A stretch of DNA of 46,731 nt from Gammaproteobacteria bacterium (GTDB taxonomy: Bacteria; Pseudomonadota; Gammaproteobacteria; Pseudomonadales; Pseudomonadaceae). The DNA is taken from contig JAHIWP010000038.1 in NCBI GenBank assembly GCA_018816095.1, positions 1 through 46,731 on the forward strand. The letters run 5' to 3'. The notes beneath the pieces were generated by a model, which searched no databases, had not been told where the DNA came from, and was given only the letters and a program-made list of their open reading frames with translations. The position numbers and the translations under genes were made by a program. Shown here in pieces: positions 16,209 to 25,703 of this stretch (positions are counted from its first letter, which is position 1; each line of letters starts with the position of its first letter).

Positions 16209-17681
16209 TCAACGAAACGGCGGCTCATCAAAGCTGCGCAGCTTGCGCGAGTGCAGCGAGTTGAGCTGGTTACGCAGCAGGTCCAGCGCGGTGATGCCGA
16301 TGTGCAGGTGCTGGGTCACCGCGCGCTCGTAGAACGCCCCGGCCGCGCCCGGTAACTTGATCTCGCTGTGCAGCGGTTTGTCCGAGACACACAGCAAGGT
16401 GCCGTAGGGCACCCGCAGGCGATAGCCTTGCGCGGCGACGGTGCCACTTTCCATGTCCACTGCCACGGCGCGCGACAGGTTGATCAGCGGCCGTTCCTGC
16501 GCCCAGCGCAACTCCCAGTTACGGTCGTCGTAGGTCAGTACGGTGCCGGTGCGCAGGCGCTTCCTCAATTCATCACCCTCTTCGCCCGTCACCTGCCGCG
16601 CCGCCGCTTGCAATGCCTGCTGCACTTCGGCCAGGGCCGGCAGCGGGATATGCGGCGGCAATACGCGGTCAAGAATGCCGTCGCGGCGCATGTAGGCGTG
16701 AGCCAGCACGTAATCGCCGATGGTTTGCGACTGCCGCAGCCCGCCGCAGTGGCCGATCATCAGCCAACAATGCGGACGCAGCACGGCTAGGTGGTCGGTG
16801 ATGTTCTTCGCGTTGGAGGGCCCGACGCCGATATTGACCAAGGTGATGCCGTGGCCATCATCCGCCTGCAGGTGATAGGCCGGCATCTGGTAACGGTGCC
16901 AGATGACATTCTCGATAATCGCCTGCATTTCGCCTTCGGCCATGCCGCGCTGGATCACCACATTGCCCGGCAGCACCATACGGGTGAACCGCGACTCACC
17001 GACCAGCATGTCCAGACCATGGCGGATGAACTGGTCAACATAGCGGTGGTAGTTGGTCAGCAGAATCCACGGCTGTACATGGCGCCAGTCGCTGCCGGTG
17101 TAATGCACCAGACGGCGCAGAGAGAAGTCCACCCGCGCAGCGTCGAACAGCGCCAGCGGCAGCGGGTCGGTGTTTTCCCAGTCATACAAGCCGTCGGCGG
17201 TGCCATCAGTGGCCGCCGACAAGTCGGTACTGGGAAACACCCGCGCCAACTCGGCTGCCGTCACCCCGGAGCCGGCCAGCTCATCGCCCTGCTCCACCAC
17301 ATAAGGGTAGGGAATATTCTGCTGGCTGACGCCCACCTCGACCTTCACGGTAAAGTCATTCATCAGCGGGCACAACTGCTCCAGCAGGTACTTACGGAAC
17401 GCCGCCGGATGAGTCACGGTGACACTGTAAGTGCCAGGCACCTGCACCTTGGCATAGGCGCGCACCGTGGTCGGCGCCTCGCCCTGACAGAGGTAGGTCA
17501 GGCGCAACTCGGGGTAACGGAATTGGCACTGCTCAGCGGCGCCGGGCTTGATGCGCTCTTTCAAGTAGCGCTTAAGCGCCGCACTCAAGCCACTAGTCGC
17601 GTGCAGATGCAGGGCGGCCAGTCGATCCACCGCCTCTTCAGCGGTATTGGCAACAATAAAGTCATCGGAACAAGGGTTCAC
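16209..17681 (-). CDS. amn: AMP nucleosidase
   Basis: This 490-aa enzyme hydrolyses AMP to adenine and ribose 5-phosphate and so helps control adenylate level. It has the N-terminal AMP-nucleosidase domain (about 1-180) and a C-terminal nucleoside phosphorylase-like domain (MIGHCGGLR about 310-320, AVDMESGTVA about 425-435). The length equals E. coli Amn. The GTG start at 17681 is preceded by a strong AGGAAGG site. Its order next to rluE-like and aidB resembles PA3970 of PAO1. Confidence 0.96.
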   Translation of the reverse strand: MNPCSDDFIVANTAEEAVDRLAALHLHATSGLSAALKRYLKERIKPGAAEQCQFRYPELRLTYLCQGEAPTTVRAYAKVQVPGTYSVTVTHPAAFRKYLLEQLCPLMNDFTVKVEVGVSQQNIPYPYVVEQGDELAGSGVTAAELARVFPSTDLSAATDGTADGLYDWENTDPLPLALFDAARVDFSLRRLVHYTGSDWRHVQPWILLTNYHRYVDQFIRHGLDMLVGESRFTRMVLPGNVVIQRGMAEGEMQAIIENVIWHRYQMPAYHLQADDGHGITLVNIGVGPSNAKNITDHLAVLRPHCWLMIGHCGGLRQSQTIGDYVLAHAYMRRDGILDRVLPPHIPLPALAEVQQALQAAARQVTGEEGDELRKRLRTGTVLTYDDRNWELRWAQERPLINLSRAVAVDMESGTVAAQGYRLRVPYGTLLCVSDKPLHSEIKLPGAAGAFYERAVTQHLHIGITALDLLRNQLNSLHSRKLRSFDEPPFR

Positions 17682-18043
17682 AAGGCACCTTCCTGGCTGA
17701 ACAGAATGACTCTATCTTGCCCTGATACGCGGCACGGGCGATAGCGCGGCGTTGCCTGCGCAGGCAGGCTACTTGAACAGCGCCTGCAGGTTCTCGGGCA
17801 GCGGCTGTGGGGTCAGCGCGCCAATGCGTCGTGGGCACGGATTACACAGGTGGAACAAGCCAAGCAACCAGCACCGGCAATGCGCAGCAACTGCGCCAGG
17901 CAATAAGCTGAGCGGCGCGTTTGGCCACACGCCAAGGCAGCCTTAACTGGTAGGCGATCACTGTTCAGCCTAGGGCTAAGCTGCACATCAGCAGCCGTCT
18001 CGGGCCACTGAAGCACAATTCCAGCAGGCTTAAAGGGGCTTGA
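17682..18043. other. Gene-poor interval, possible remnant on minus strand
   Basis: No convincing gene was found. On the minus strand a frame without a start codon runs from about 17927 to a TAG at 17771, ending NPCPRRIGALTPQPLPENLQ-ALFK. This looks like a plausible protein C-terminus, but I cannot place it in a family. It may be the remnant of a gene that once lay downstream of the cobalt permease. Confidence 0.3.
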
Positions 18044-18724
18044 TCAGGCCGGCTGGTGCAGGCGCGTGTTGAACAGCGGACCGCGGCTATAACCAGAGAA
18101 CGCCTTGGCGGCGGCCAGCACACCCAGGTCGACCAGTGGCTCGATCAGGATCACGCTCATATAGGCCAGACCAAAGCCGCCGACGGCAGCCAGGTTCTCG
18201 CCGGAGAAACCGTTGCCATAGACCGCCCAGAAAGCCACCCAGGCAACGATGCCACCCTGATAGGCTGTCGACAGTGCCAGTGCCTGTTTGTAGGAGAGGT
18301 CCACATAGGCGGTGCCCGGCGCGATGATGCGCTTGGCCAGCAGGTGGATGCCGAATAATGGCAGCAGCAAGGTCGTGACGTTCATGCCGTATTGCGGCAG
18401 GTCAAACTGCGCGAACAACAGCCCCTGCAGCAGCAGACCAAGCGACAGACCGACAGCCGCTGCACCCGCGCCGAACAGCAGCAACAGGGTCGAGCCGAGG
18501 ATCAGGTGCACCTCGGAAACGCCCACCGCCTGATGCGGGAAGACTTCGAAGAAACAGAACACCAACGCGGTGGTCAGCAGGCTTCGCAAGGCTAGGGCAG
18601 CAACGCCACCGTTGCTGCGGATGCTGTCTAGGGCAAGCTTGGCCGTGAGGCCAAAGGCACCTGCGGCGGTTGCATAACTGAGGAAGAGTTTGGCGCCAGT
18701 AACGACTTCGGGTTCGATGTGCAT
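18044..18724 (-). CDS. CbiM-like cobalt ECF-type permease
   Basis: This 226-aa membrane protein has about six to seven predicted helices. It resembles energy-coupling-factor permeases of the CbiM family: the N-terminal MHI, whose His2 forms part of the metal site in CbiM, and the conserved SEVHLILGSTLLLLFG. CbiQ, CbiO and CbiN genes are not adjacent, so it may act alone or with partners elsewhere. The upstream cobalamin riboswitch confirms a B12/cobalt link. The ATG at 18724 follows AGGA by about 6 nt. The hairpin ATCGCGC/GCGCGAT just before that site may be part of the riboswitch expression platform. Confidence 0.85.
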   Translation of the reverse strand: MHIEPEVVTGAKLFLSYATAAGAFGLTAKLALDSIRSNGGVAALALRSLLTTALVFCFFEVFPHQAVGVSEVHLILGSTLLLLFGAGAAAVGLSLGLLLQGLLFAQFDLPQYGMNVTTLLLPLFGIHLLAKRIIAPGTAYVDLSYKQALALSTAYQGGIVAWVAFWAVYGNGFSGENLAAVGGFGLAYMSVILIEPLVDLGVLAAAKAFSGYSRGPLFNTRLHQPA

Positions 18725-18784
18725 AGAGATTCCTATATCGCGCCCACCGCGCGATGATCTGGATTGAGGGATTGGGCATCAGTG

Positions 18785-18985
18785 CCCGGCGTCGATGGCA
18801 GGTCTCCTGGCTCACGGCTTAACACTTCGCCCGCCTTCCCAACCTTGCGGTCAGTGGCATTGAGGCGTCGCTCGCCGTTTACAGTTGCGGGGGCAGCCAT
18901 GGCTTCGGTACGTGTTGCTGTACCCACCATGTTCCCTTTTCATCCACTCGCGTAACACGCTGCGGAACCATCGGCGGCCACCTTA
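18785..18985 (-). promoter_or_regulatory. Cobalamin (AdoCbl) riboswitch
   Basis: Reading the minus strand in order: P1 half CGATGG (18973-18968), GAAAAGGGAAC (about 18941-18931), the B12-box core GCTGCCCCCGCAACTGTAA (about 18897-18879), GTGAGCCAGGAGACCTGCC (about 18816-18798) and P1 half CCATCG (18798-18793). This is the standard order for the class. It lies about 60-260 nt upstream of the CbiM-like permease and would repress it when B12 is abundant. The expression platform probably uses GGGC/GCCC or the ATCGCGC hairpin near the ribosome-binding site. Confidence 0.95.
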
Positions 18986-19088
18986 CCCGGCCGCACGCAG
19001 AAATGACAGAACCCGAAGCAGGGCCCGACTGAAGTTTCAGGCGCACCCCACAATTCGCACAAACACCCATGCTAGAGAGGTCGAAGCC

Positions 19089-20741
19089 CTAAAGCAGATG
19101 TGCGGCACCGCGCGCTATCAGAGCGTCGACATCAATACCGCGCGGCAACGTGCCATAAACCCGCCCGCCCTGGCCGCCCAGACGGCTGGCGATAAAGGCA
19201 TCGGATACCGCGGCATGACCGGCTTCCAGCAGCAACTTGGCTTGCAGCGCCAGGGCTACATCTTCCGTGAGTTGACGGGCGCGGTACTGGATGTCGGCAG
19301 TATCGCGAAAGTCCGCCTGTAGCTTGCTGATATGGGCTCTCAAACGCGCATCGCCATGGCCATCGCCCAGCTCGACAAACAGCGCATCGAGCACGCCCGG
19401 CTCTTTGGACAGCGCGCGCAGCACATCTAAACACTGCACATTGCCCGAGCCTTCCCAGGTCGAGTTAACCGGTGCTTCGCGGTACAGACGCGGCAGAATG
19501 GTGTCTTCAACGTAACCGGCACCGCCCATGCATTCGGCGGCCTCGTTGATCATCGCTGGCGCCCGCTTGCAGATCCAATACTTGCCCACGGCGGTGACCA
19601 GGCGAGCGAACTTGCCTTCCTGTTCGTCGTGCGGATTGTCCAGCGCTTTGCCCATGCGCAGGGTTAACGCCAGCGCCGCCTCACTTTCCAGAGCCAAATC
19701 GGCCAGCACGTTTTGCATCAGCGGCTGCTCGCTCAGCACGCGACCGCCGACCTGGCGATGGGCGCAGTGATGCGCGGCCTGGGTCAGGGCCTGACGCATC
19801 AGGGCGCTGGAACCGATCATGCAATCAAAGCGGGTCAGCGCGACCATCTCGATAATGGTTGGCACGCCGCGCCCTTCTTCGCCGACCATCCAAGCCAGTG
19901 CGCCACGGAATTCGACCTCGCTGGAGGCGTTCGACCAATTACCCAGTTTGTTCTTCAGGCGCTGGATGTAGAACTCGTTACGCGTGCCGTCCGGGCGATG
20001 CCGCGGCAGCAGAAAGCAGGTCAGCCCTTTCGTGGTGTAAGCCAGGGTGAGAAAGGCATCGCACATTGGCGCCGAGCAGAACCACTTGTGACCGACCAGC
20101 TCATAGGCCTGCCCCGGCCCACCAAGCCCCACCGCATAAGCCCGCGTGGTGTTGGCGCGCACATCGGTGCCGCCCTGCTTCTCGGTCATGGCCATGCCGA
20201 TGGTCGCGCCGGTTTTCTGCTCAATCGGCAGATTGCGCGGGTCGTATTGGGTGGAGAGGATTTTCGGCAACCACTTCTCGGCGACATCAGCTTGCAGCTT
20301 GAGGGCCGGCACACTGGCAAAGGTCATGGTCAACGGGCAACCGCTGCCGGCTTCGGCCTGGCTGTGTAAGTAACTCAAGGCCCCGCGCGCCACCTGAGCA
20401 CCGGCACGCGGATCGGTCCAGGGCATGGACGGCAAACCATGCTCGATAGCCGCGCCCATCAACTGATGATAGGCCGGGTGAAACTCCACCAGGTCCACGC
20501 GATGGCCATAGCGGTCGTGGCTTTTGAACACCGGTTTATGTTCATTGGCGAGAAAGCCCGCGGCCATCAACTCGCCGCCCGCCAGGCCACCGTAAACGTC
20601 AAGACGCTGCTCGGCCCAGCCACCGCCGAAACGCTGGGTCCATTCCTGCAGCGGCAGGTCCATGCGGTACAAATTGGCGCCATCCAGCGGCGGCACCTGG
20701 TTGAACACTTCATGGGTTTCGGCATGTTGGCTGGCATTCAT
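19089..20741 (-). CDS. aidB: AidB-like acyl-CoA dehydrogenase
   Basis: This 550-aa flavoprotein belongs to the large AidB branch of acyl-CoA dehydrogenases. N-terminal THEVFNQVPPLDGANLY, CPLTMTFASVPAL, AMTEKQGGTDVR and the C-terminal ECMGGAGYVEDTILPRLYREAP region match AidB, which in E. coli belongs to the adaptive response to alkylation. Its dehydrogenase substrate is not settled. The ATG at 20741 is chosen because GAGGAG lies upstream and the start overlaps the TetR stop codon (ATGA). The two therefore form a translationally coupled operon, controlled by the operator before the TetR gene. Confidence 0.93.
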   Translation of the reverse strand: MNASQHAETHEVFNQVPPLDGANLYRMDLPLQEWTQRFGGGWAEQRLDVYGGLAGGELMAAGFLANEHKPVFKSHDRYGHRVDLVEFHPAYHQLMGAAIEHGLPSMPWTDPRAGAQVARGALSYLHSQAEAGSGCPLTMTFASVPALKLQADVAEKWLPKILSTQYDPRNLPIEQKTGATIGMAMTEKQGGTDVRANTTRAYAVGLGGPGQAYELVGHKWFCSAPMCDAFLTLAYTTKGLTCFLLPRHRPDGTRNEFYIQRLKNKLGNWSNASSEVEFRGALAWMVGEEGRGVPTIIEMVALTRFDCMIGSSALMRQALTQAAHHCAHRQVGGRVLSEQPLMQNVLADLALESEAALALTLRMGKALDNPHDEQEGKFARLVTAVGKYWICKRAPAMINEAAECMGGAGYVEDTILPRLYREAPVNSTWEGSGNVQCLDVLRALSKEPGVLDALFVELGDGHGDARLRAHISKLQADFRDTADIQYRARQLTEDVALALQAKLLLEAGHAAVSDAFIASRLGGQGGRVYGTLPRGIDVDALIARGAAHLL

Positions 20742-21391
20742 GGCTGAGGCTCCTCTTCGGGCAAGCGGGCGCCTACGGCGCGTAAGCAAAAAGTGACCAA
20801 GGTCTGGCTGACTTCGGCCAGGCTAGGGGCGGGATAACCGGCTTCGCGGGCAGTGCGGGCCGGCGGCGACAAGGGGCCGACCAGGACTTCAGCAATCGCG
20901 CCGACCAGGCAGGCAGCGACCAGGCTGATTTGCTGCACGCGGAATACCCCTTGCGCCGTGCCCTCTTGGAGCAGCTCGACGAATAGATCGGCATAGGCTT
21001 CGCGGTACAACAGCCGTTGTTCGTCGACCTCCGCATCGACCGGCTCGGCAATCAACGCAAAGGCCAACTGACGGCTGTCCCAGTCACGCGCCGCAAAGCG
21101 CTCAAGCCCAGCTGCTAAGCGCGCCGCCGGGTTGCCTTGGCCACGCACGATGGCGGCCAACGCATCGACCTCGCGCTGGCTGGCTACGGCAAACACCTCG
21201 GCGGCTAGGCTGCCTTTACTGCTGAAGTGGCGGTACAGGCTGCCAGTGGCAATGCCAACATCGTCAGCCAGTGCCTGCATGGTCAACGCCGCAAAGCCAC
21301 CCTCGGCAACCCGCACCAGAGCCGCGCTGATAATCCGCTCACGCAGGGCATGGTCGCGATCGAGACGAAGTGCAGTGGTGCGATAGGCCAT
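20738..21391 (-). CDS. TetR family transcriptional regulator
   Basis: This 217-aa repressor has an N-terminal HTH (about 18-65, LTMQALADDVGIATGSLYRHF) and a C-terminal ligand domain with Trp/Phe/Leu-rich helices. It is the first gene of an operon with aidB (4-nt overlap). A very long perfect inverted repeat sits 4 bp before its start codon, so autoregulation is highly likely. The ligand is probably an acyl-CoA or related metabolite, inferred only from the partner enzyme. Confidence 0.93.
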   Translation of the reverse strand: MAYRTTALRLDRDHALRERIISAALVRVAEGGFAALTMQALADDVGIATGSLYRHFSSKGSLAAEVFAVASQREVDALAAIVRGQGNPAARLAAGLERFAARDWDSRQLAFALIAEPVDAEVDEQRLLYREAYADLFVELLQEGTAQGVFRVQQISLVAACLVGAIAEVLVGPLSPPARTAREAGYPAPSLAEVSQTLVTFCLRAVGARLPEEEPQP

Positions 21392-21394
21392 GGT

Positions 21395-21436
21395 CTGAAT
21401 CCTGATTCACTGTCGCTCAAGTGAATCAGGATTCAG
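21395..21436. promoter_or_regulatory. Double palindromic TetR operator
   Basis: The 17-bp arms CTGAATCCTGATTCACT (21395-21411) and AGTGAATCAGGATTCAG (21420-21436) are perfect inverted repeats with an 8-bp spacer. Each arm itself contains a smaller palindrome TGAATC-N2-GATTCA. The block starts 4 bp before the TetR start codon and includes its AGGA ribosome-binding site. Two dimer sites, or one tetramer site, are implied. Confidence 0.85.
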
Positions 21437-21513
21437 AGTTTGGCTAAAGGGCGATTCCGGGCACAAGAGAGGGTGTATCGGCCAGCCGCCGGCATGCATA
21501 CCTTGCGAGTAGG

Positions 21514-23895
21514 TCAGGCTTCGCGGCAGAGCACCCAATCGTGCAACAGCGTGCGCAGCTGCTCGAACTTCATCGGCTTGGCCAGGTAGTCGCTCATACC
21601 CGCCGCCAAACACTGCTCGCGATCGCCGCTGTGGCTGTGGGCGGTAATTGCCAACACCGGCAGCAGCTCACAACCGGGCAAATTGCGCAGGGCGCGGCAG
21701 GTGGCGAAACCGTCCATCACCGGCATCTGGCAGTCCAACAGCACCGCGTCGACGGTCTCGTTACGCAACACGTCCAGGGCTTCAGCGCCGTTGTCGGCAG
21801 TGCGCACCTGATAACCCAGTTTGAGCAGCATGCCGCGGGTGACCAGTTGGTTGATCGCATTGTCCTCAACGACCAATACCGTGCACTGCTCGGGCGCACG
21901 CAGGGCTGGGCCACTGCGGCGCGGCATGACGGCTGCCGGGTTACTGATTTGCACGGGCAGCGCCATCGGTAAATCCAGACGAAAGCGACTGCCCTGCCCT
22001 GGCCGGGACTCGTGACTGAGATCGCCGCCAAGCAAATCAACCAATTGCCGGCAAATCGCCAGGCCAATACCCAGGCCACCGTGTTCACGGGTCATCGAGC
22101 CGTCCAACTGATGGAAGCGCTGATACAGCTTGCCGTCGGCCGGGGCGATAAAGCCCACCCCGCTATCGCTGATCTCAATACGCAGCGGCAGGCTATCGCT
22201 CGCAGTGCCACCCCGCGAGACCCGCACGCACACCTCGCCGTGTGAAGTGAACTTGATGGCGTTATCCAGCAGGCAGTTGAGGCTCTGCAGCAGCTTGCTG
22301 GCGTCGCCTTCCAGGGTGTCAGGCAAGCTGTCGTCGAGTTCAAGAATAAAGCGCAGGCCCTTTTCTTCGGCACGCGGCGCGCACTGCGCACGCACGCCAT
22401 CGAACAAGCCACGCAGGCTAAACGGCTCACGCCGCGGGTACAGCCGCCCAGCCTGCAATTCCGTCAGCGTGAGGATGTCATTGACCATGCGCATCATGTC
22501 GCGCGCCGAACTGGCGGCGGTTTTCTGGTAAGACGCCAGCTCGCCGTGGAGATCGAGCATCTGCATCAACTCCAACGAGCCGATCACACCGTTCATGGGG
22601 GTGCGCAACTCATGGGTGACCGTGGCGAGAAATTCGTCTTTCAAGCGGTTGCTATGGGCCAATTCCTGGTTGAAGGCTTCGAGCTTGAGACCGGCCTCCC
22701 GGAGGATCTGCGTGCGATCTTCCTTCATCGCATTGATACGGTCGGCCAGAGCCAGCGACAACAAGCCGACCTCCAACGCTGAGCCAATCTGGCTGGCATA
22801 CATGGTGAGGAACATATTGGGCAGGTAGCCCAACACCATCAGGGTGTTAATAATCCCGCCGATGAGAAAGGCGCTCCAGGCGATGATGAAATACCGCGCG
22901 ACACGCATGCCGCGTATCCAGGCGACAGCGCCGGCACTGAAAATCACCACGGTAAAGCCCAACGCCAGATAGGTGGCCAGGCGCAGTGAAAGCGCATAAC
23001 TGGCCGTCAGCGACAGGGTCATCACCAGCACGCCACACGCCATCATCAACAACAGGGCACGATCGACCCAGGGGCTGTGTTCGCCGGTATGCAAAAAGCT
23101 GCGGGAGAACTGACAACCGAATAACGCCGAAGCACCAATCAGAAACGGCGTGGCGGCGTTCGCCCACCACGGGCTGTTCGGCCAGAGGTACTCAATGGCC
23201 GCACCATTGACCGACAGTTGATAAAAGCCGAACGAAGCGATGTAGAGGATGTAATAGAAGTAGCTGGTGTCACGCACGCTGAGGAAGATAAACAGGTTGT
23301 AGATCAGCATCACCAGCAGCACGCCGTAGATGATGCCCAGCACATAGATGCGCGCCGGCTGCGCCTCCAGATAGGCGCTGGGTGACCACAGGGTTAGCGG
23401 GGCCTGAATCGAGCCCTGGCTTTCCAGGCGCAAGTAAACGCTTTGCGGCTGCGCCGGCGCTAATTTGAGCTCAAACACATAGTTGTGCTGCTTGATCTCG
23501 CGGCTGGAGAACGGCAGCGCATCACCGGTGTTCTGACTCAGCTGGTAATGGCCTTGCGCATCGGCCAGATAGAGTTGCACATGGTCAAGGGGCGGGTAAG
23601 ACAACTCGAGAAACCAGGGCTGCACGCCAGTCGCCTGCTGTGGCCGGTATTCAAGATCCAGACGTAACCAGAACACCGAGCGGGAATAGCCGGCGTTGAG
23701 CACCTCTTTATCATGCTGACGGAAGCTGGCCTGCAGCGCCGGCGAGGTGATGTCTTCGATGCTGGCATCGCCGCGCACATCTTCAAACACCGACATGACC
23801 TTGCCGAGCGGCAGGCTGCGGGTGTGCTCATCAAAAACCACTGCCCCAGCCAACCCTGGCACCAACATAAAGAAACACAGAAGGATGTAGTGCAT
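21514..23895 (-). CDS. ladS: LadS-type hybrid sensor histidine kinase
   Basis: This 793-aa hybrid kinase has a signal peptide or first helix (1-18), a periplasmic 7TMR-DISMED2 sensor (about 20-175), a 7TMR-DISM membrane block (about 182-390), HisKA with H428 in ATVTHELRTPMNG, a HATPase domain, and a C-terminal receiver with phospho-acceptor D721 (LLDCQMPVMDG). Length, domains and position before thiD-thiE-hemL match P. aeruginosa LadS (PA3974), which acts with RetS and GacS to set RsmY/RsmZ and biofilm versus virulence. The sensor may bind calcium, as reported for LadS. No cognate regulator is adjacent, as expected. Confidence 0.93.
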   Translation of the reverse strand: MHYILLCFFMLVPGLAGAVVFDEHTRSLPLGKVMSVFEDVRGDASIEDITSPALQASFRQHDKEVLNAGYSRSVFWLRLDLEYRPQQATGVQPWFLELSYPPLDHVQLYLADAQGHYQLSQNTGDALPFSSREIKQHNYVFELKLAPAQPQSVYLRLESQGSIQAPLTLWSPSAYLEAQPARIYVLGIIYGVLLVMLIYNLFIFLSVRDTSYFYYILYIASFGFYQLSVNGAAIEYLWPNSPWWANAATPFLIGASALFGCQFSRSFLHTGEHSPWVDRALLLMMACGVLVMTLSLTASYALSLRLATYLALGFTVVIFSAGAVAWIRGMRVARYFIIAWSAFLIGGIINTLMVLGYLPNMFLTMYASQIGSALEVGLLSLALADRINAMKEDRTQILREAGLKLEAFNQELAHSNRLKDEFLATVTHELRTPMNGVIGSLELMQMLDLHGELASYQKTAASSARDMMRMVNDILTLTELQAGRLYPRREPFSLRGLFDGVRAQCAPRAEEKGLRFILELDDSLPDTLEGDASKLLQSLNCLLDNAIKFTSHGEVCVRVSRGGTASDSLPLRIEISDSGVGFIAPADGKLYQRFHQLDGSMTREHGGLGIGLAICRQLVDLLGGDLSHESRPGQGSRFRLDLPMALPVQISNPAAVMPRRSGPALRAPEQCTVLVVEDNAINQLVTRGMLLKLGYQVRTADNGAEALDVLRNETVDAVLLDCQMPVMDGFATCRALRNLPGCELLPVLAITAHSHSGDREQCLAAGMSDYLAKPMKFEQLRTLLHDWVLCREA

Positions 23896-24140
23896 GCCGC
23901 CCAGCCGGAGTTGGCTCGCAACGCTGTGGAGCGCCTTGGAGCAATCTATTTATAAGGCCGGCACTCTACCATAGGCATTTGTGCCGGAGCCCCAGGAAAA
24001 ACCTGAACTGCTTAGGTTTTTAGACCCCAAGCTGACCCTCACTGCAGCGCCATGGTGGCGCGCGACAGATTGTCCGGCTAGCAGGCTTTCATCACGCGCT
24101 GGGGTCTCTATGCCGTGGTTTGGTGGTAAGCTCGCGCACC

Positions 24141-24935
24141 ATGAAAATGCCTACTTCTCGCCCCGTAGTGCTGTGCCTGTCTGGTCACGACCCCAGTGGT
24201 GGTGCCGGCCTGCAAGCCGATATCGAAGCCCTGCTCGCGCAAGGCTGTCACGCCGCCCCAACCGTGACCGCGCTGACCGTGCAGGATACCGTCAACGTGA
24301 TGGATTTCCGCGTACTCGACCGCGACTGGGTCTTGGCCCAGGCCAATGCGGTGATCAGCGACCTGCCGGTTGAAGCCGTCAAGCTGGGCATGCTCGGCTC
24401 GGTCGAAATGGTCGAAACCGTACTGGAAATCATGCAGCGCCTGCCCGGCATCCCGCTGGTCTGCGACCCCGTGCTGCGCGCTGGCGGCGGCGGCGCCCTG
24501 GGCAAGGATGAAGTGGGCTTCGCGATGCGCGAACGCCTGTTCGCCGTGTCGACCATTGCCACACCAAACCTTCCAGAAGCACGCATCCTCGCCGAACTGC
24601 CAGACGGTACGGCCGACGAGTGCGCGGACAGGCTCCTGCAGCATATCCAGCACCTGTTGATCACCGGCGGTCATGGTGATGAGCATCAGGTGCACAACCG
24701 CCTGTACTCGCGTGATGGCAGTCGCCACACCTTTACCTGCCAGCGTTTACCCGGCAGCTACCACGGCTCGGGCTGCACCCTGGCCAGTACTTTGGCCGGC
24801 CGCCTGGCGCTGGGCCAGGAGCTGGTCAGCGCCGTCGAGTTTGCCCTCGACTACACTTGGCGCACTCTGCGTGATGCCGAACAACCTGGGCATGGCCAGT
24901 ACATTCCGCGCCGCTTGCCCTTAGATTTTTGCTGA
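24141..24935 (+). CDS. thiD: HMP/HMP-P kinase
   Basis: This 264-aa ribokinase-like enzyme phosphorylates hydroxymethylpyrimidine twice in thiamine synthesis. [15 protein letters not shown] near the N-terminus, VKLGMLG and the C-terminal anion-hole motif GSGCTLAS are diagnostic. ATG at 24141 is chosen over 24120 because it fits the family start MKMP...[12 protein letters not shown]. No thiamine-pyrophosphate riboswitch was seen upstream. The gene lies 13 bp before thiE and is divergent from ladS with 245 bp between them. Confidence 0.97.
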   Translation: MKMPTSRPVVLCLSGHDPSGGAGLQADIEALLAQGCHAAPTVTALTVQDTVNVMDFRVLDRDWVLAQANAVISDLPVEAVKLGMLGSVEMVETVLEIMQRLPGIPLVCDPVLRAGGGGALGKDEVGFAMRERLFAVSTIATPNLPEARILAELPDGTADECADRLLQHIQHLLITGGHGDEHQVHNRLYSRDGSRHTFTCQRLPGSYHGSGCTLASTLAGRLALGQELVSAVEFALDYTWRTLRDAEQPGHGQYIPRRLPLDFC

Positions 24936-24948
24936 TGGAGCGCACCTG

Positions 24949-25575
24949 ATGAAACTGCGTGGCCTGTATGCCATCACCGACAGCCAGCTCCTCGAAGGCC
25001 GCCTACTGCCCTACGTCGAGGCCGCACTCAAAGGCGGGGCAAAACTGCTGCAGTACCGAGACAAGTCGACCGATGAAGCCCGCCGTTTGCGCGAAGCAGA
25101 GGCCCTGCGTGAGCTGTGCAACCGCTATGGCGCGGCGCTGATCATCAATGATGACGCCGAACTGGCGGCCCGCTTGGGCGTAGGTCTGCACCTGGGGCAA
25201 AGCGATGGCTCCTTGTCAGTAGCGCGCGCCCTGCTCGGCCGCCAGGCGATTATCGGCGGCACCTGCCACGCGCAGCTTGAACTGGCTGAAGCGGCGGCCA
25301 AAGAAGGGGCCAGCTACGTCGCCTTCGGCCGCTTTTTCAATTCCAACACCAAGCCGGGCGCGCCCAGCGCCGACGTGGCGCTGCTCGATGCCAGCAAAGG
25401 CCGGATCAACCTGCCGATCGTCGCCATTGGCGGCGTGACCCTGGACAACGCACCCGCGCTGATTGCCCACGGCGCGAGCATGGTCGCGGTCATTCACGGC
25501 CTGTTCGCGGCCGACTCCGCCGCCGACGTCGAGCGCCGCGCACACGCCTTTAGCGCACTGTTCAACCCTAACTAA
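24949..25575 (+). CDS. thiE: Thiamine-phosphate synthase
   Basis: This 208-aa TIM-barrel enzyme joins HMP-PP and thiazole phosphate. [31 protein letters not shown] and the phosphate loop VAIGGV are visible. It has a GGAG ribosome-binding site and forms an operon with thiD, followed by hemL after 128 bp of stem-loops. Confidence 0.97.
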   Translation: MKLRGLYAITDSQLLEGRLLPYVEAALKGGAKLLQYRDKSTDEARRLREAEALRELCNRYGAALIINDDAELAARLGVGLHLGQSDGSLSVARALLGRQAIIGGTCHAQLELAEAAAKEGASYVAFGRFFNSNTKPGAPSADVALLDASKGRINLPIVAIGGVTLDNAPALIAHGASMVAVIHGLFAADSAADVERRAHAFSALFNPN

Positions 25576-25678
25576 TGGCCTGGAGCCATTTTTAACGTCG
25601 CGCAGCGACGTCCCAAGGGTGGCCGCCACGGACGGCAGGCCATAACTAATTGTTCACAGGGGCGACCCGGCTCGCCCC
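25574..25678 (+). terminator. Stem-loops between thiE and hemL, weak terminator
   Basis: AATGGC/GCCATT (25574-25590) followed by TTT overlaps the thiE stop codon. ACGTCGC/GCGACGT (25595-25611) and GGGGCGA/TCGCCCC (25659-25678) follow. The first resembles a weak terminator; the others are stable hairpins in the hemL leader. The gap has no ORF. Confidence 0.5.
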
Positions 25679-25703
25679 GCACCCCAGTTTGAGAGGCCCT
25701 GCC

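Noticed and set aside
18733-18955. Small frames over the B12 region
   Set aside because: They overlap the cobalamin aptamer, whose conserved boxes explain the sequence.
24000-24140. Possible thiamine-pyrophosphate riboswitch before thiD
   Set aside because: No CTGAGA or ACCTGATC-type conserved elements were found.
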